Assembly (NCBI RefSeq): GCF_049065735.1
Contig: NZ_JBAKHD010000001.1
Location: 1 to 64,000, forward strand
Direction of reading: 5' to 3'
Length of the DNA stretch: 64,000 nucleotides
Source of the DNA: Paramesorhizobium sp049065735
Lineage (GTDB): Bacteria; Pseudomonadota; Alphaproteobacteria; Rhizobiales; Rhizobiaceae
In this document: positions 60,404 through 64,000 of the stretch, in pieces
Layout of the letters: each line of letters starts with the position of its first letter
Position numbering within the stretch: position 1 is the first letter of the stretch
Notes under the pieces: model-generated
Database searches by the model: none
What the model was told of the DNA's origin: nothing
What the model saw: only the letters and a program-made list of their open reading frames with translations
Position numbers and translations under genes: made by a program

Positions 60404-60568
60404 TTTATGGCAAATAAGGAATATCACACTTACGAATAGACCGCCGACTGCGAAGCCGAAAGAAAAATCGCCGCCCATATAGTTTGCCACAAACGTAGCC
60501 CCCTGATGGAAGGCAACCATCACGGCGATGAAAATCACGACACAGGCGATTTGGGCGGTTCGGGTCAT
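60326..60568 (-). CDS. Possible opposite-strand membrane protein, 80 residues
   Basis: Two hydrophobic helices (TAQIACVVIFIAVMVAFHQG and FSFGFAVGGLFVSVIFLICH) and a charged tail. It fills a 278 base gap between ejection and fibre genes and overlaps the end of the ejection gene by 78 bases. No good ribosome site is present at either possible ATG (60568 or 60580), so this is tentative. If real, it may be separately expressed cargo. Confidence 0.4.
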   Translation of the reverse strand: MTRTAQIACVVIFIAVMVAFHQGATFVANYMGGDFSFGFAVGGLFVSVIFLICHKLEAGKAARGVHAAAQKERSRDFLDL

Positions 60569-60681
60569 GAGCCGCACCATGCCGCATCGCTGACGAAAAA
60601 TAAAGAGCGCGCTCAAGCCCCTCCATCTTTCGCAGGCATTTTTCGACAATCCCACCAGATATCTAATCTGGAAGGACGGTC

Positions 60682-61893
60682 ATGCCGCGCAACGGACAAG
60701 GCATATACACCTTGCCGCCGGTCTATCAGGCGGTAACGGGTGAGAAAATCGAGGCGCAGCAACATAATGTGCCGTTCGAAGATGTCGCCTCCGATCTGAA
60801 CTTTCCGCGACCGATCACGGCAGGTGGGACAGGCGGCGCGAGCGCTTCGCAGGCCCGAGAAAACTTGGGCGTTTATTCTAAAGCCGAGACAGACGGGAAG
60901 ATTACCGGTATGCCGTCCGGTGCCCCCGAAAAGCAAACGCTTGCGGACGGTGATGGGGTGTTGATCTCGGATAGCGCAGACGGTGGGAAACCCAAGCGCC
61001 TTCTTTGGTCTAGGCTTAAGATCCTTTTGAATAGCCTGTATCTGCCTCTCACCGGCGGCACCATTACAGGAAATATAATCACCTTAGGACGCTACGTCCT
61101 CAAAAACGCGGGTGATCGCGTCCTAAATTTCCAGAACAGCGACGGGACGACAGTTGGCGACATCTGGAGCGAGTCAGCAAACTACAACATTCACGTCCGC
61201 GCGCAGAACGCGAGATATACCTTCGGGTCAGACAGCACATTTACCGCTCCGGGACGCGTTGCGACTTCTGGCGGGGTCACGGTTGCCGCTCCCAATAGAG
61301 GCGGGGTCAGGATCGAAACGGGCGATACCAATGACCCGAGGGCCGGGCATGTCGCATTTTACGCGCCGGATGGGACCAGGGTTGCTTATATTGGCTATGG
61401 CAATACTGCCAACCCTAACCGCATCGTGTACGTGCCGTCAGGATCGTACACCGGCCACGAATTTTTGGGCGACGTGGTGTTGCGCACCGGTCCGCTTTAT
61501 GTGGGCAACCCCGGCGGAGCGATTATCGGCAGTAATGGCAATATCTCTGGCTCCATCTGGCAAAATTGGGGTTCCGGCAATGCGTTTGATGCGGTGAACA
61601 ACCGGATAGAGTCGCGTGGTGCATCATACCGAGATGCTGCTATCGCGCAGATCATGCCGACAATTGCCGCCCAGGCATACAACGCCGTAGGGAGCTACGT
61701 CTTTGCTAGGATCGCCAACAGGGCCGGGGTAAACCCCGGTACTGTGGTGGCTGGATCGGAACTGTATCCCGCAAACGCGAGAGGCAGCAACTATGCAACT
61801 GCGTTGCCGGGCACCTACCGATGCATGGGGTGGGCAGAGGCATATGAAAACGAAGGTGACCGTGGCACGACGCTTTGGATGAGGGTTGGCTGA
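60682..61893 (+). CDS. Tail fibre protein
   Basis: 403 residues. The N-terminal virion-binding part (IYTLPPVYQAVTGEKIEAQQ) is followed by the fibre motif ITAGGTGGASASQARENLGV and by PLTGGTITGNI, then by a beta-rich shaft and a C-terminal end, GTYRCMGWAEAYENEGDRGT, similar to receptor-binding tips. It should recognise the cell surface. It is coupled to the next gene, a likely assembly factor. Confidence 0.85.
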   Translation: MPRNGQGIYTLPPVYQAVTGEKIEAQQHNVPFEDVASDLNFPRPITAGGTGGASASQARENLGVYSKAETDGKITGMPSGAPEKQTLADGDGVLISDSADGGKPKRLLWSRLKILLNSLYLPLTGGTITGNIITLGRYVLKNAGDRVLNFQNSDGTTVGDIWSESANYNIHVRAQNARYTFGSDSTFTAPGRVATSGGVTVAAPNRGGVRIETGDTNDPRAGHVAFYAPDGTRVAYIGYGNTANPNRIVYVPSGSYTGHEFLGDVVLRTGPLYVGNPGGAIIGSNGNISGSIWQNWGSGNAFDAVNNRIESRGASYRDAAIAQIMPTIAAQAYNAVGSYVFARIANRAGVNPGTVVAGSELYPANARGSNYATALPGTYRCMGWAEAYENEGDRGTTLWMRVG

Positions 61894-62354
61894 TGGAAAT
61901 CGAATATAGAAATGCGCGATTTGTTGGTGATGGAGTGATTGACGTCGAGGTAAACCACCCCGCGCTCGGATGGGTGCCGTTTACCGCGCTCGTGTCTGAT
62001 ATCGAGCCATTTGGCGCGGAGCTTTACTACTTCCTGCTGGGCCGTTCGGATGTTGCCCCCTACGTGCCGCCTCCACCGCCGACGCCTGATGAGCTTCGCG
62101 CCGCGATGCCGCCGCTCCAAAAATGGCGCGTGGATACAATCATCGATCTCGAGCCGGGGCTACGCGAAAAGATCAATGCAGCCATTGAGGCTATGGACGA
62201 GCCGAACCGGACAATCAGCAAAAACAAGCTAGCCAGCGTGACCGAGTTTTTGCGCACCGATCCGCTGTTTGAGTTGATCGGCGGCGATCCGTCTATCGGC
62301 AAGACGCCAGAGGACATCGACGCCATGTGGCAAGCCGCGCTGGCGCTGAAATAG
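61893..62354 (+). CDS. Tail fibre assembly-like protein
   Basis: 153 residues. EIEYRNARFVGDGVIDVEVN, then PALGWVPFTALVSDIEPFGA, resemble small proteins found after tail fibre genes; a Pro-rich hinge follows, then a helical half (REKINAAIEAMDEPNRTISK). It starts in the fibre stop (TGATG) so both are made together. Chaperone function is inferred from place and size. Confidence 0.6.
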   Translation: MEIEYRNARFVGDGVIDVEVNHPALGWVPFTALVSDIEPFGAELYYFLLGRSDVAPYVPPPPPTPDELRAAMPPLQKWRVDTIIDLEPGLREKINAAIEAMDEPNRTISKNKLASVTEFLRTDPLFELIGGDPSIGKTPEDIDAMWQAALALK

Positions 62355-62359
62355 CCAAA

Positions 62360-62377
62360 TCCCTCAGTCTTTCGCAC
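62360..62377. repeat. Direct repeat, right copy
   Basis: Identical to 54870-54887 over 18 bases, here just after a stop codon and before the terminator of the late structural block. Confidence 0.6.
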
Positions 62378-62393
62378 CGGAAATCTCAATCTC

Positions 62394-62418
62394 AAGCCGT
62401 CCTTTGGGGCGGCTTTTT
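62394..62418 (+). terminator. Rho-independent terminator before the lysis genes
   Basis: AAGCCGTCC and GGGCGGCTT pair (9 pairs, one G-T) around TTTG, followed by a T-rich tail. It separates the tail genes from the endolysin. Confidence 0.75.
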
Positions 62419-62435
62419 CTTTGAAGGGAAATATC

Positions 62436-63275
62436 ATGGATAGGACAGTTCCCGCAGGTGCGGCGCTTTTGCTCGACTTCATCCGTCTAACGGAAACGGG
62501 CCGCAGTGACCGCGCTTCATATGATGTCATCTACGGCCACAATCAGGATAAGCTCTCCAAGCCAATCACTAGCATGACGATTGGAGAACTGGTGGATGCC
62601 CAGGAGGACTTTACCCGGCGCTTCAAGTCGTCGGCATGCGGCGGCTACCAGTTCATGCGGGCCACGCTGCAAGGTCTGGCGAAGGGGCTTGGGCTGAGCG
62701 GCAAGCAGGTGTTCGACCCTGACCTACAGGATCGACTCGCCTATCATCTGCTCAAGCGGCGCGGGTATGAGGATTTCGCGGCTGGCAAAATCAGCCGTAC
62801 CGAGTTCGGAAAGCGCCTCGCGATGGAGTGGGCATCATTTCCGGTCCTCGCTGCAACCAAGGGCGCGCACCGGCAGCTTAAGCGCGGGCAGTCCTATTAC
62901 AGCGGCGATCCGCTCAACAAGGCTCTCGTCACCCCGGCGAAGGTGGAAGCGGTGCTTGAAAAGGTCCGCGTGGCCGCGCAGGCCGTAGCCGTTGTGCCCC
63001 CCGCGCCGCCTGAAACCGTGACCGTCAAAGAAACAGTGGTGGCCGACCCCGGCGAGCTGGAAAAGCACCCGGCCAAGAGCAAGACCACCTGGACGTGGGC
63101 GCTGGCCGGTGTTGGCGCTGGCGTTTCCGCTGCCGGTGAATTTCTCGGTGGCCTCGATTGGCGCGCGCAGCTGCTCATCAGCGCGGCTATCGTCGCTTTT
63201 GCCGTCTACGGCATCAAGCGCCGTGTCGATCTCTTCCGCGCGGTAAAAGACCTGAAATCGGAGATGGGGGCGTAA
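62436..63275 (+). CDS. Endolysin (lysozyme-like) with C-terminal membrane segments
   Basis: 279 residues. The first 165 residues are a lysozyme-like domain of the GH104 type: RLTETGRSDRASYDVIYGHN with catalytic Glu, and SSACGGYQFMRATLQGLAKG. After a Pro/Val linker come two hydrophobic helices (TWALAGVGAGVSAAGEFLGG and LLISAAIVAFAVYGI). A membrane-tethered endolysin of this kind may be held inactive until holin action. AAGGGA precedes the ATG. Confidence 0.82.
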   Translation: MDRTVPAGAALLLDFIRLTETGRSDRASYDVIYGHNQDKLSKPITSMTIGELVDAQEDFTRRFKSSACGGYQFMRATLQGLAKGLGLSGKQVFDPDLQDRLAYHLLKRRGYEDFAAGKISRTEFGKRLAMEWASFPVLAATKGAHRQLKRGQSYYSGDPLNKALVTPAKVEAVLEKVRVAAQAVAVVPPAPPETVTVKETVVADPGELEKHPAKSKTTWTWALAGVGAGVSAAGEFLGGLDWRAQLLISAAIVAFAVYGIKRRVDLFRAVKDLKSEMGA

Positions 63276-63544
63276 TGCTGGCGCTCCTCAAATATTGGCA
63301 GATCGGCGCAGGGGCGGCGGTGGGCGCGCTCCTCGCCGCCGGTCCTGTCTATCTTTACGGCACGGCCCATGGACGTCAGCAAGCCGCGCTGTCGGCCGCA
63401 GAGGCAACCATACAGGCAATCCAGAAAAGGGGCGAGGTTGATGAAAAGATTACTGGCATGGACGGCTATCGCCTCTGCCTTGAGCTTGGCGGTGGGATGC
63501 CAGAGTGCGACCAACTGCGCCGGCTGGAAGCGGATCAGCCTTAA
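63275..63544 (+). CDS. Rz-like inner-membrane spanin
   Basis: 89 residues. One N-terminal membrane helix (IGAGAAVGALLAAGPVYLYG) and a periplasmic coiled coil (QQAALSAAEATIQAIQKRGE). This matches i-spanins of the Rz type. A lipoprotein gene in another frame begins inside it at 63441, as in Rz/Rz1 pairs. It starts in the endolysin stop codon. Confidence 0.7.
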   Translation: MLALLKYWQIGAGAAVGALLAAGPVYLYGTAHGRQQAALSAAEATIQAIQKRGEVDEKITGMDGYRLCLELGGGMPECDQLRRLEADQP

Positions 63545-63641
63545 GCCCGCGACGGCGGTCTATCTCGCGGGCAATGACACCACGGCAGGGCAGGGGATTG
63601 CGGGCCACAATTCCTATGGGAAATCGGCGGGGTGCTGGTGA
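63441..63641 (+). CDS. Rz1-like outer-membrane lipoprotein spanin
   Basis: 66 residues beginning MKRLLAWTAIASALSLAVGC, a signal peptide with a lipobox (LAVGC) for lipid attachment at Cys20. The mature part, about 46 residues, ends GIAGHNSYGKSAGCW, like small phage lipoproteins at this place. It overlaps the Rz-like gene by 104 bases out of frame. Together the two could span the periplasm and fuse the membranes at lysis. GAGG precedes the ATG. Confidence 0.7.
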   Translation: MKRLLAWTAIASALSLAVGCQSATNCAGWKRISLKPATAVYLAGNDTTAGQGIAGHNSYGKSAGCW

Positions 63642-63808
63642 TGAAAGATCAAATCGCAGATCGGGTGACGGCGGCTATCGCCACCGGAGCGGCTACGAAC
63701 CCCGTATGGCTCCCATATCTTGAGCATGGGCTACAAGTCACCTTGTCAGCGCTTGGCATCGTATGGCTGCTGGTGCAGATAAGCTACAGGCTAAAAAACT
63801 GGAAATAG
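63641..63808 (+). CDS. Small holin-like membrane protein, 55 residues
   Basis: Starts MKDQIADRVTAAIATGAATN and has one membrane helix (LSALGIVWLLVQISYRL) with a basic end. The start lies in the previous stop (TGATG). Size, helix and place in the lysis block suggest a holin or antiholin. It is the last gene before attR. Confidence 0.62.
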   Translation: MKDQIADRVTAAIATGAATNPVWLPYLEHGLQVTLSALGIVWLLVQISYRLKNWK

Positions 63809-63842
63809 GTCTTCGACGCTACGGCGCGCAGTCAGTCCAAAT

Positions 63843-63867
63843 TTGGTTCCGCCGTGGTTCCGCGAAA
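63843..63867. promoter_or_regulatory. Tandem arm-type integrase site, right
   Basis: Two TGGTTCCGC copies 11 bases apart, matching the left site at 26643 at 22 of 25 bases. It lies 61 bases inside the right core. The left pair lies 130 bases inside its core. In the circular phage both would flank attP. Confidence 0.6.
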
Positions 63868-63927
63868 ACTCATAACCCGTCAGCGGCGACTTTGATTTGT
63901 GTAATCGATTGATTTTTAAGGGGTTTT

Positions 63928-63972
63928 TGGTGCCGCTTGCGTGACTCGAACACGCGACCCCATCATTACGAA
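63928..63972. other. attR: 45 base core within the intact tRNA-Thr gene
   Basis: Identical to 26469-26513. Here it is part of the complete tRNA gene, so the phage supplies the 3' part from the anticodon loop to CCA. Confidence 0.92.
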
Positions 63973-64000
63973 TGATGTGCTCTACCAACTGAGCTAAAGC
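63928..64000 (-). tRNA. tRNA-Thr (anticodon CGT), 5' three bases outside the window
   Basis: Reading leftwards, the D arm (GCTC-AGTTGGTA-GAGC), anticodon stem CATCA/TGATG with loop TTCGTAA, T arm (GCGTG-TTCGAGT-CACGC) and AAGCGGC-A-CCA form a full cloverleaf. The anticodon CGT reads the threonine codon ACG. The first three acceptor bases fall past the window edge. It is the integration site of the prophage and remains functional after insertion. Confidence 0.95.

Noticed and set aside
63791..63988. 65-codon minus-strand frame across attR and the tRNA
   Set aside because: It runs through the tRNA gene and the attachment core.

Overview
The window looks like the chromosome of an alphaproteobacterium of the Brucella/Ochrobactrum group (order Hyphomicrobiales). 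This rests on high-GC coding sequence, acrAB-like efflux genes of the Brucella bepRDE layout, large intergenic palindromes of the RIME/Bru-RS type, and the style of the core genes (pgi, ndh, def, ohr, fadD). No database search was possible, so the genus is an inference.

Positions 1 to about 26,468 are host chromosome. The left edge holds the start of an IS5-type transposase. Then come ohrR and ohr (organic peroxide resistance) around a shared operator region, a fumarylacetoacetase-fold protein of the GguC/AraD1 type, a first RND efflux pair, a small antitoxin-like protein, a CoxG-like protein, a pentonate dehydratase of the IlvD/Edd family, pgi, an aspartoacylase-like peptidase fold protein, a HAD phosphatase, a vapBC toxin-antitoxin pair and fadD. 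A TetR repressor divergent from a second RND pair (bepR, bepD, bepE type) follows. After these lie ndh with an FNR-type box, two small unknown genes, peptide deformylase, dsbB and a DUF5993 gene. Three copies of a 155-170 base palindromic repeat and one MITE-like 155 base inverted repeat sit between genes.

Positions 26,469 to 63,972 are an apparently complete 37.5 kb prophage in a tRNA-Thr(CGT) gene. A 45 base identical core (anticodon loop to CCA end of the tRNA) marks both ends. The intact tRNA is at the right end and the integrase at the left, beside the displaced tRNA fragment. Matching tandem arm-type sites lie inside each end. Modules from left to right: integrase and a leftward accessory operon; a LexA/CI-like repressor flanked by four 13 base operators; a cro-like gene that may be leaderless; a recombination and replication block (RusA, Sak4-like ATPase, DUF669, Nmad5-like, Cas4-like nuclease, a phage beta clamp, SF2 helicase, Prim-Pol/DUF3987 primase); hicAB; packaging; head; short-tail adaptor and ejection proteins; tail fibre; lysis. 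No tape-measure or sheath gene is seen, so a podovirus (P22-like head and tail gene order) is likely.

The most striking cargo is an AT-rich, opposite-strand TIR-domain gene inserted exactly between the large terminase and portal genes. It is a candidate anti-phage NADase carried by the prophage. Other points of interest are a paired TTGAC array in the AT-rich gap before the packaging genes (possible origin), a 44-residue HicB-like mini-protein, and a virion protein ending in an S74-like chaperone segment.
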